A DNA stretch of 64,000 bases from Hyposmocoma kahamanoa (taxonomy: Eukaryota; Arthropoda; Insecta; Lepidoptera; Cosmopterigidae). Where the stretch lies: assembly GCF_003589595.1 (NCBI RefSeq), contig NW_020654422.1, positions 5,541,647 through 5,605,646 of the forward strand. Reading direction: 5' to 3'. The notes beneath the pieces are model-generated. The model had not been told where the DNA came from, did not search any database, and saw only the letters and a list, made by a program, of their open reading frames with translations. The position numbers were made by a program, and so were the translations under genes. Positions within the stretch are counted from its first letter, which is position 1. Each line of letters starts with the position of its first letter. Positions 54,942 to 64,000 of the stretch are shown here, in pieces.

Positions 54942-57900
54942 TTACGATGCACTCTGCCTTGCCGGACAGACGTCGAGTAAGCAGAATACGGAGCGGCAGA
55001 CAGGACAGGTGCAGCGTCCGCTGAGCCACTCACTGGCCGCACCCGCCGCCCGCGCCGCCCACCAACGCGCCATGCAAGCGCAGCACCACAATACCCTATA
55101 ACACACCGTACTTTATTGGAACTTGAATGGAAGTGCCGAATATTTGAGGCTATCAGAGGAACAAGTGGTGAAACCCATATCAATTTTATGTAAAGTACAT
55201 AATAATTTTATATTTGGATGCTATTTTCATGTATAACAGAAATTTATAATTATATATTATCAGTTTCAAATTCTTAGTCCATATTTGTTAATAACAATTT
55301 TATGCGCTAAGTTAGTAAAAACAAAGAGAAAAAAAATTATAATAAATTACTATATAGGTCGTATGTGATTATGTATGCTATATACAGGGTTATTTTTTAA
55401 ATACTAAAAACCTCACTGGGCTATATTAGTATATAACATCATAAACAACAACTTTTGTTCCATGACTTTTTACAAAACATAATAAATTTACCAAAAATAT
55501 TTTTTTAGTTTTTGTTGTACTATCTGACACCTTATTGATTGTAGTAAGGTAAGTTCAAACTTGCAAACGTCCTCCGCGACGTCTCCCATCCCCGTCCTTT
55601 ACAGAGTTATTACCGTATAGAGCGATCTATTTAATGATCTATTAAACTTGTAATGAATTATTAAAAGTAAATACTGCGAGATTGTTAGTATATTAAAAAT
55701 AACCCTGTAATTGAATGAATGAATGATCTTCTAACGCATTTTTCATCTCATGGCGCATTTAAACTAGGTCGTCCACCGGGTATTGGGCAGAATATTTCGC
55801 CTTGCCGAAGGCGATGCACTGTGTCGTTGCCGTCGACTCCGGCTGTAAACTACATTCGTCAGAAGGCTCACTATTTGCACAGGGTAGCTTGCCGCCTTCG
55901 GCGAGCAAGCAAAAGTCGCCTGACGACTTGGTGTGAGTTCATCATTTATGAGTTCCCGTCGTTGAGTGTGATGCAATCCTCTATATGCATATAACAAATA
56001 TACCTACCCTGAATCGAGAAGAGTATTGTAATGGAATAATGAGTGACGTATCGGACTAAGTAGTTGATTGCAGTTATCTGGTAAATGTAACAGACATCTA
56101 ATGTAACGGACAGATCAGGGTTAATCCTTTTTAAATTCAGAACGCCTGAAACTTTGATTCAAAATTTTATTATTTAAATTGAACGCTCCAAAAATTTTGC
56201 TTCTAACAAAATTTCAGGCACTCTGATTTACAACAACCATATGGCAAATAACCGCTCTGTATTCATTGTGAGAATAGTAGGTATGTTAACTACATATAAA
56301 AACGATTTTTGTCTTCTGCTAACGCGAAATAATATATCCGTTTCTAGGAAAAATTCGTTTTCTTAACATTTTGGAAAAGCTACATAAACATTCCTGTACA
56401 TTCCTGTTAAAATCATATTAAAATAAAAAATAATTAGTACTATAATTACTGTTTGAGTCTATTAATGTGTTTTTTGAGAATAGAAGGACTAAGAACTTTA
56501 AGAATTTTTTTCCAAAATTATACAAAGTTGGCACAGTCTTGGTCAATTAAAATGCATGACATGCTAAGCTTCACTCGAAATGTTTTATATGACGGGACAT
56601 TTGAGCACTATGCATTGGCAAAGACACCCTACCCTCTCATTACAAGGTACCATAAACAGTAATTTTTTTGAAAATACGTCACCTGCAGTTGCACTGCTGG
56701 CATTGCGGTGGGCCGCCTTGCAGATGCGCCGGTGGCGGCAGACAACGCCGGTTAATTTTCACATCGGCTGGCGCCTGCATACAACCAATGCATAGTTCGG
56801 GCTCCTGCGACAGTAATATCTTGCATTAACGCTTTGTAGCATCGTATGGATACGGGTCGTGGAGCACTTGAAACGTTAAAACTATCTACAATTCATTTGA
56901 AGGAAATGCTGAAAATAAGTTATAGTTAAATAAGGTTTTGTTGCACACCCCACAGGCACATGACAATGTGAATTGTAATATTCATTATAATTAGTATATT
57001 GCTTTCTGTTTTTTTTTTTAATTTGTTTTGTTGTTTCAATTTTTTTAAATTATTTTTATTTCGTATGTTTACATATCATTAATCTCTTTTTTATATCTTT
57101 ATATTGTGGCGTAGCAATACACGTATTTCTATTCAATTCTATTACAAAAAAATCACTGCTTTGCTTCTTGTACTAAGCTTTGATCTATTCAGATTGCTGC
57201 TGTGTTATATTTATGTATATTTAATTTTTTTTTCTATTTCTTTATTTTTTATTTTCATTAGTTCTGTATTATCATCAATGTAGACACTAAATTTCGATGT
57301 TGTGTGTGTTTTTCTTTATTGTTTTATATTGTGTGTGCTTGTGGTAAAACATCTATCATTGTTTATGACGTCACGAATATGGAATATCGATGCCTTATAC
57401 TCTCAAACTTATATCTTATAAAGAGTGTTTATTCAGGAAATGGCAAAACTTTCCATTTATTTTTAATTTCTTAACAAGGGTGTTAATTCAGCTGAAAGCA
57501 GGAATAGACCAACTTTCAGCGAAATGGCGGGCTCCCTGCGCGTGGGTATCCGGAATTCGGAACCCATGTCAGAGGAGCAAATGGAGCTGGTGGAACTGTT
57601 TCTGGTCCGCACCATAGCGAGCACAACAGCGCATGGCGAGGGACCAAAGTTCGGGCCTCTCTCACAAACCAGGCTAGATTCTTGTGACCAGCAAGGACCA
57701 AGCAAGTGCAGACTGGCTTGTGGGAAAGATCGACAAATTTGAAGCCGTGGTCGGAAGCCCAGCTGTCCTTGAATAAGGAAAGCGAGCTTCCGAAGTCCAC
57801 CACCGCCACCACTTACATTCCCAAGAAGGGATGTGAGTCGGTGCAGATGACCATCAGCCTGTTGGGGGCCCAAAATAGAGGTCTCCGCACTGAGGTATGG

Positions 57901-60900
57901 AAGATTCTTCACGCAAGGGCAGATGCGAACGGATGGGTAGTCGCGTTCGCTCTTGAGGACCCATCTGTGGAGAATCTCCGTGCCTCAAATTGCCGTGTAT
58001 CACAATAGATCAGTTGATGGTCGCAGTGATGAGGGGCCTCATAGGCCCCAAATGCAGCCACCCTAATAATAATAATAAAGTTGTTAATTTGGACGCACTA
58101 CTTCATATTATAGGTAAAAGCCAGTATGTGAATATGAAGGAAATGTGATGTGAAATCAACCTGCAAAATTTGTATATACAATCCATTTTTTGCATTTCAG
58201 TAATATTGTGCTTTATAAGATATGAATTTCAGAAAGTAAGGCGACAATGTGCTGTGTATACACTTAGTATTATTATTAAGGTGGCTTCATTCGGGGTCTA
58301 TGAGGCCCCTCATCACTGCGACCATCAACTGATCTATTGTGATACACGGCAATTTGAGGCACGGAGATTCTCCACAGATGGGTCATCAAAAGCGAACGCG
58401 ACTACCCATCCGTTCGCATCTGCCCTTGCGTGAAGAATCTTCCATACCCTCATCACTGCAACCATCAACTGATCTATTGTGATACACCCTTAGTATGCAA
58501 AACTGTTTACTCAACAACTTTTGTCCAGTCAACAGCACGTCAAGTTATACACTTTTGTTCGAACTTCGCCTCCAGTACAATGGAACAAGATTTGTCAATG
58601 TGTAGTAGTGATGTGCCGCCATCTCTACAATCAGCTTCATAGTGTCTGTAATAGTTTGACGATTGCAAACTAACCGAAAATATCTGCACATCAAATGTTG
58701 TTAAGTTTTGAATGTATAGCATAATAAGAAAAGTATGGTAACTCCATATAAACGCAGCAGAGCGGGTTGTATATGACACACACATTCGAATAATCTCGCG
58801 ATACACTAGCGTTGCTTAACATTCATCGTCCCAACGTGCGTTTCATTATTATGTGTGCGTGCGTATAGTGCGCGTGGCGGTCGCGCACACACAAGCCGCG
58901 CTATTATTTTGTACGGAATTACCATACTTCTCTTATTTTACTATGTTGAATACTTACTTATATGTATATTTAGTTTATAGTTTTCAGGTTATCTAAGTTT
59001 GGTGGGTTTGCCAGTAGAAATTGTACCTATTATTACATCGTTGATGTAATTTTTTCAAGGGATTTTCAGTGCAATAATTTCAATAACAATACTAACCTGA
59101 TCAACCATGAAAACTGGATTTTGTTCAACATGTTGCTTAAAAACAGTAACAAATCTCTCAATCAGTGTAGGCAACAGTGATATATGTTCTGGAACCCTCA
59201 CTGGCTGTGCCAATCTCGGTTGCAAGTCGCGTAAAGCAGTTGTCGAAATACGGAATGAAAAACGGAGGATATCATCGCGTGATGGGATGACTTCTATGTT
59301 GACGTACTGAACTTCGTCTTCGCCCGATGGAGTCAAGTTGTGGCTATCAGTCTGTATGAGAACATAATTAGGTTAATTATGTATGCAGATATGCAGAAGA
59401 GAAGCCAAATATGCAGAGTAGCAGAGTCAGAAATCCGAGAAATAATAAACAAATCACAAAAATTTCACACAAGGCCATCATTAAGTAAACCTCTTCTGAT
59501 TAATGAGATTTTACCATATTTTGTCAGCAGTAACATTTTCATTTGTCTTGCCATTCATCAATTTGATCAATTACCAACAGAAAACCATCTAGTAAAATTA
59601 ATTAAGGCAGTCGCAAGTTCAAATATTGACAAGCGTTTTCATTATGTAAGTTAATTGATAAGATCTATAACAAAAAGATGATATATAATAAGCTCATTTT
59701 ATTGGAAGGACAATAATTTTAATATTTGAAGTTTAAAAAAATTTAAGTCTTAATTTTTTTAACTAATCAACATTTTTAAAATCAAGTAAAATAAAGGACT
59801 TAACTACTAGTATTTTTCTATTATATTAATATTATGACTACTTGTAATCAATAAATACTTGAACAAAAATCATTCTAGGAAATGAAACTATTTTTCCAGA
59901 TTTAAATCGTGTCGTTTAAATATTTGTTTTTTCAAACAAACTGACGTTTGGGGCCCTTTACATTTTTCTTTATTCTATTTAGAATTGATTAATTGAATGG
60001 ATTATGCATGTTTATGCATATTCCGTTCAATCAATCACTTTAGAGTGAGCGGAAGGAGGTTTCCATTACTAAATAGATCTCGTGACATCATAGTGGTTAC
60101 AAAAAATATGGCAAACTTGGTTTTTATACCAATTGCTGTACTTGCAGTGTCTATCTAGATATATGTCTGTGAACTTAACTAATACTGACAAATTCAATAC
60201 CAAACCAATGTATCTAAATTGTACTATTTAGAAGTTGCAACACACATATATTACAGGTAAATTTTAGAATTACTTACAGCTGTTGCTACCAAAGCGCAAT
60301 CACTCTGTTTCACCACATTCAAGTTGTACTGTGTCACTTTGATGAGCCATGTCTCTGTCGCTACAAACTTGCTTGTTGCTGTCAGGGGCACTGACACCTT
60401 ATCCACACTAAAATAAGTCACAAGAAATTATAATAAATTATCTTAAAATCCCATAAACACAAACAATACTATAGTTGATTTGCATAAAGAATCAACTGAT
60501 CAATTGTATTATAATCACAATTATTAAGAACTAGGGAAGGCAAAAACAGCTATTAATCAATAATTAATTATACTGTTAATACACTTTTCAACAATTGTTA
60601 TTGTAACTGTTGTCAGAAAACCTGTTATTATGCTGTTTTGTATACAAGTAATATGACAATGGTAGCAAGTTAATATTGTGTAGTGTGGCCAGAGGATTAC
60701 ATTTCTTACATTTTTCATAACTTATGATCTTCTTGTGTAATAAGTAGCAGCATAACAACAGCAACTTTAGACAGTTGTTGTTGTTGTTTTAGACAGATAA
60801 TGAGTTGTACATTGTGTAAGAATAATGCATTGCGTAATCTGTTGTTATAATAATGACCACCTCTAGTAAGAATTTTGTATCCCACCAAATAAACATGTAA

Positions 60901-61539
60901 ACACATAGTAAACGCTTACACTATAAATGTTTATTCGATGGGGAAACCACTACTAAATTGCACTGTGATTAAAATGTGATAGGTCAGTTTGAATTTCTTT
61001 CCAAATAATAAACTATGTTCTGCTAGTTCTTTCCTTTTCTTTGTTCAATGCTAGCCACACTTTTTTTTGTTATTTATAATGGAGCTATTCCTTTATGGGT
61101 AGTCACTGTATAGAAAATGATACCTTCTGAATTCAGTATTCAAATTAGCAGCAACAACTCTCCAATCACTGCCTGGTGTCACATATGGCAGCAATGCCTT
61201 GACTGCTGGGTGTTTGCTCTTGTCCTGCTCCCACCAGCACACCATCTTGTAAATAGCTAGTAGCGCAATGATTGCCATGCCCGCCGCCGCCGCCAGCATC
61301 CATTGCCCTCTCTCGCCGCCGCACCACAAGCAAAAGATGTAACCCAGAGGCAATGCTGAGTGAATCACCACTGTAATCGACATCCGTTTCATGTGATACC
61401 CCATAAAGTTGACATTCTCGGACCCCAAGTAATTCTCAAACAGCTGAGCGATTGTAAAACCGGCAGAAACGAATTCAGTGGGGGGATAAACAACGCAAAT
61501 ACAAAACAAAATGTAAAATAAAGTAACCAACACATCCAT
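54942..61539 (-). CDS. TMEM129: TMEM129-type E3 ubiquitin ligase (complete, 5 exons, 358 aa)
   Basis: Minus-strand exons: 61539-61124 (ATG at 61539), 60407-60278, 59351-59097, 56804-56683 and 55095-54942 (stop TAA). Phases match and all introns are GT..AG. TMEM129 is an ER-membrane E3 ligase acting in ER-associated degradation. Seen: an N-terminal membrane segment ('LVTLFYILFCICVVYPPTEF'), 'AGFTIAQLFENYLGSE', more hydrophobic segments ('MLAAAAGMAIIALLAIY'), 'NTEFR', 'TETWLIKVTQYNLNV', and 'EHISLLPTLIERFV'. The C-terminal Cys-only RING is split: exon 4 has 'ELCIGCMQAPADVKI' and 'QCQQCNCR', exon 5 has 'LWCCACMARWW', 'WLSGRCTCPVCRS' and 'FCLLDVC'. Length agrees with animal orthologues (about 360). 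The intron between exons 3 and 4 holds inverted retroelement debris, and the one between 4 and 5 a MITE. Confidence 0.95.
55385..55707. repeat. MITE with CAGGGTTATTTTT ends, copy 1
   Basis: Flanked by TA on both sides (55383-55384 and 55708-55709). It starts CAGGGTTATTTTTTAAATA and ends TATTAAAAATAACCCTG. Interior 'aacaacttttgttccatgac' recurs at about 62740. Non-coding; in the last TMEM129 intron. Confidence 0.7.
57525..58075 (+). pseudogene. Retroelement remnant (DUF4780-like ORF and (AAT)n tail)
   Basis: Through frameshifts the + strand reads 'MSEEQMELVELFLVRTI', then 'FGPL', a 'DWLVGKID'-like piece around 57710-57735, and 'MTISLLGAQNRGLRTEVWKI'. This resembles the short DUF4780-type proteins that are repeated in insect genomes alongside retroelements; the assignment is by memory of the pattern only. 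The sequence ends with 'cagttgatggtcgcagtgat', 'gccaccctaataataataa', a non-LTR-like 3' tail. Confidence 0.45.
58265..58490 (-). repeat. Inverted copy of the preceding retroelement 3' end
   Basis: The minus strand from about 58445 down to 58265 repeats the 57895-58075 sequence ('aagattcttcacgcaagggc', 'gtgtatcacaatagatcagt', 'gtggcttcattcgg' on plus). A further partial tail follows at 58449-58490. Together with 57525-58075 it forms an imperfect hairpin with arms of about 180 bp. Confidence 0.7.
59878..59965 (+). repeat. Penelope-like flank remnant
   Basis: 'ggaaatgaaactatttttcc', 'agatttaaatcgtg', 'ttttttcaaacaaac' and 'ggggccctttaca' match the element flank at 9341-9417 closely. Only the flank is present, in TMEM129 intron 2. 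Confidence 0.65.
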
Positions 61540-61739
61540 TTCGAAATTAGGACATTTACTTGCAAAGAAATGACGAAAGTGCCGGCTAATTAACTTTTGA
61601 CGAAGAAACACGAGAAAATTCATAAAAAAAAATCTCTCGCAAAAACCCAAAGCGAAAACTAATTTGAATATGTCAAAAATGCACAAATTATGTGGCTTTA
61701 CTGCATGTTTGTGTAAGAAGCTGTAAAAAAGGACAAAGA

Positions 61740-62690
61740 CATTTTCTGCTCTTATACTGTTATCTTTGTTGCACGTTTTATTTCCACCTCATCTCGGTGT
61801 CTTAATGCTAGTGTTAGCACTTCAGCAACGCTAGTACGTCCGAGTATGTATGTATAGTGTTCTGTGAGTACGACACGACAGGTGCGTGCGACTAATGCTG
61901 GATCATGTCATGGGTCATGGGAAAATTTCCATTTCGAATTAATTATATTTTTCAGAAAAACTGAATCTGTAAGTGTTTCAAGACACGAGATGCAAAACAA
62001 CTTTTCTGCCGAGCGAAACACACAACTTTTCACCTCACCATCACGAGACGAGGCGAACATTCGCTCGACAGTTTAACTATATTAAATCAGTTTTTAGCTT
62101 AGAGGATGGAAAAAAGATAACATACTCTAAGGTTTTTATAAACAAAATTTAGTTATCATTGTTAGTTTAATGTAAACTAACTATAACAAAAATCAAATAT
62201 ACCAACAGATTTATGTTACTTAGATAATGTACGACAAGTCGCATTGTTGAACGTGTCATTATGTTTTTTTTTTTCATTGAAAGAGAAAGTTAGGTGCACC
62301 CTGTGCACCATATAGCCCATCGTCAAGTTCGAATGTCAAAAACCTTTTCCGCGCTAAAACGATTACGGATAAAACGTTTTAGCACGCTGGTTTCTAATGA
62401 GAAAGAAAGCCTTTCCGAACTAGTGAGTTCAAAAGTATAATTATAATAAGGCAATCGTCAACTTCTGTAAAGTTGGATAATTTCAAAACTTGGAGTTTAA
62501 AAATAATCCTAGTAGTGGAAGTCTGAAAGCGAAAGAGTTTTGTCTGGAGCGTAGCACGTTGAGGCTCGTGGTCTCTGTCAACCATATTGAGAGAGAGGCG
62601 TGACGGTATACAATGTGTATGTATTACTCATTTACTCAAGCAAAGCAAAGTACCTACCGTACTGTTGATATATCACTGATACTATACAGG
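61740..62690. other. Region upstream of TMEM129
   Basis: This holds the presumed promoter and 5' UTR of TMEM129 (coding start at 61539, minus strand). No unambiguous core promoter could be chosen. A small hairpin (GCTAAAACG..CGTTTTAGC) lies near 62352-62384. No other gene seen. Confidence 0.4.
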
Positions 62691-62954
62691 GTTACTTTCA
62701 AGATACGAATAACCTCCCTGGACATATTACTAACATCATAAACAACTGCTTTTGTTCCATGACTTTGTAATTCATCAGAATTTACTTTCATATAAAAATA
62801 AAAGTATTTAAACCGGTAGCTCTAAATAACCACGACTCTGCGTTATTGGCCCACAAGGTCAAAGGCATTATCAAAAGAAAGCGCAAGCGATAGCGTAAGT
62901 AAATAGGCTACAAGGAGAGGGCGGTTGACCTATTTACCTTATTTTTATTTTATT

Positions 62955-63145
62955 TATATAATACTAAGTGACGGGACGAACAAGTCGTGTGCTGGTGGTA
63001 AACGACACGCCTGCAGAACCTAACAATTACAGTGCCACTCGGAGCTTTAATTACAAAGATCGAGGGGCACTGAAACTGCGCCCGACACCCAGAGGCATAA
63101 GTTGACAAGTCCCGTGTGCCTGCAATTTCATCATCACGCTTACCC
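62955..63145 (-). repeat. Family D repeat (inverted)
   Basis: The minus strand reads GTGTCGTTTACCACCAGCAC near 62995 and 'gcacacgggacttgtcaact' near 63110, matching the family D copies in the peptidase introns. Confidence 0.6.
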
Positions 63146-63216
63146 TTCGAAACCAGAACGCAATAATGTTCACCTTACTGCTTGGCGGCAGAAATAGGTA
63201 AGGTAGCAGTATTTCC

Positions 63217-63426
63217 ATGAACGATCTCTTTCACAAGGAGTTCACTGTTATTAAAAACCTGTACGATCAGTCCGTTGAGTACACGGAAAGAATGCGAATA
63301 CTCGCTAGGTGTGATGATAACGTGCCCGAAGCTTGCTTTGATGTCAGATGGTTGCCCAACATACCTACACTAAACCGTATAAAACAATCCACTACACAGC
63401 TATTCGAGAGAATAATTGATAAATAA
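63217..63426 (+). CDS. 69-codon ORF of unknown origin
   Basis: ATG 63217 to TAA, directly overlapped by an AATAAA at the stop. The product ('MNDLFHKEFTVIKNLYDQS', 'VPEACFDVRWLPNIPTLNRI') looks protein-like and amphipathic but is not recognised. It lies between the CAGGGTTA ends of the surrounding element, so it may be a remnant of that element's own protein, or a last exon of an unrelated gene. Confidence 0.25.
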   Translation: MNDLFHKEFTVIKNLYDQSVEYTERMRILARCDDNVPEACFDVRWLPNIPTLNRIKQSTTQLFERIIDK

Positions 63427-63681
63427 ATTTAACTCCCGGCAACTCGTTGCGAAATAAAACCTGTCACGAAAACATTGTTATGAATCGGCATGCGCCGCCG
63501 CGTTATCCATTCAAAAAAAACTTAAAGGTTGATTATTGATAGATTTATTAGGTTTTGTGAAAAGTCGTAGAACAAAAGTTCTTGTATAAATTGTCAGGAA
63601 TATAGTCCTGCGTTGTGTTTTAAAAATAACCCTGTGTCAGTCAGTAATCTTACCCTGTATATTTTAACATTTTGTTTGTTA

Positions 63682-63822
63682 TACAGAGTTAAGATCACGT
63701 CAAGCTTGACACTTAAGACTTAAATCCTAAGCTTAAATCTATCAATCTCTACGCCGTTTACGATAAGAACAGTCCAAAGTACAAAAGTACAAAGTGTCAA
63801 GCTTGATGTGCTCTTGACTTAT
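63682..63822. repeat. Hairpin MITE, GTGCTCTTGAC family, long copy
   Basis: Left arm 'agatcacgtcaagcttgaca' and right arm 'tgtcaagcttgatgtgctct' are inverted copies; the interior contains 'cgtttacgataagaacagtc', as in the 35318 copy. TA flanks on the left; the right end runs into 'ttatat'. Confidence 0.65.
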
Positions 63823-64000
63823 ATTATTAAAGCTGCAAGACTTCGGCGCACACGGCTTTAAGAAAATAGGTAAAAATAAAAGATTTCAAAGATTATTATG
63901 CAAAAACGCAACTCCACCAACACTCCATAGGAAACTTAGAAAATGCCGACATCATAATGCATCGCTGAGTCGGCTAACAAATCGGTCCGATTATCTCCAG

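Larger units (their letters stand above)
62696..63634. repeat. Element with CAGGGTTA ends, copy 2, containing a repeat and an ORF
   Basis: It starts TA|CAGGGTTACTTTCAAGATA (62696) and ends AAAAATAACCCTG (63634), with 'aacaactgcttttgttccat' inside the left end and an inverted, diverged counterpart ('acaaaagttcttgtataaatt') inside the right end. The interior contains a family D repeat and the ORF at 63217-63426. Same family as 55385-55707. The right flank is TG rather than TA. Confidence 0.5.

Noticed and set aside
1..64000. Bacterial, viral or endosymbiont sequence; CRISPR array
   Set aside because: No dense bacterial coding, operons or regular spacer arrays; every confident gene is a spliced animal gene, and the mobile elements are eukaryotic types without an envelope gene.

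Overview
This window is nuclear DNA from an insect, almost certainly a moth or butterfly. It is AT-rich, its genes are split by long introns with GT..AG splice sites, and it is filled with tRNA-headed SINEs, short terminal-inverted-repeat elements (MITEs), Tc1/mariner, hAT, Penelope-like and Ty3/gypsy remnants. Several repeats, such as those ending in 'gaggtcggttttt', look like families known from Lepidoptera. No prokaryotic operon, CRISPR array, rRNA or stand-alone tRNA gene was seen.

Four conserved host genes could be assembled exon by exon with matching splice phases. (1) 5143-13615 (+): the C-terminal 527 residues of a neprilysin-like M13 zinc metallopeptidase, 12 exons; the N-terminal exons lie outside the window or were not recognised. 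(2) 14010-19551 (-): a complete UTP11-type U3 snoRNP protein, 4 exons, 254 aa, convergent with the peptidase gene. (3) 22411-28655 (-): a pickpocket-type DEG/ENaC channel subunit, at least 8 exons, N-terminus not found. (4) 54942-61539 (-): a complete TMEM129-type E3 ubiquitin ligase, 5 exons, 358 aa, with the Cys-only RING split over the last two exons. Less certain: two exon-like ORFs at 29842-31128 (+), a THAP-like N-terminus at 47731 (+) and an orphan last-exon-like ORF at 50508-50645 (-).

Layout. 1-5142: intron or intergenic DNA with a GC-rich MITE, a SINE-like repeat and a Tc1-like element with perfect 29-bp ends. 5143-13615: peptidase exons, with introns full of nested repeats including a Penelope-like fragment. 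14010-19551: UTP11, whose large intron holds a hAT-type MITE, a hAT transposase relic and a long-TIR MITE. 19600-22400: fold-back repeats and a SINE. 22411-28655: channel gene with a second copy of the same hAT MITE in its first recognised intron. 28955-35430: deleted mariner, orphan exons, SINE cluster. 36013-38396: decayed Ty3/gypsy pol. 39963-45136: a young Ty3/gypsy element with a 1389-codon uninterrupted gag-pol and 349/350-identical repeats. 45880-47600: G-rich minisatellite with a 10-N gap, inactivated mariner, AT-rich inverted repeat cluster. 47700-54700: sparse DNA with hairpin MITEs and Tc1-like debris. 54942-61539: TMEM129. 61700-64000: upstream and flanking repeats.

The four host genes have unrelated cellular roles (peptide cleavage at the cell surface, ribosome biogenesis, sodium channel, ER-associated degradation), and nothing suggests a functional cluster. 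I did not find a convincing new biological system. The most unusual items are the young LTR element, whose gag start codon lies inside its LTR with a self-complementary LTR junction; the two hAT MITE copies with exact 8-bp target duplications; the Penelope-like fragment with inverted flanks; and the orphan exons.
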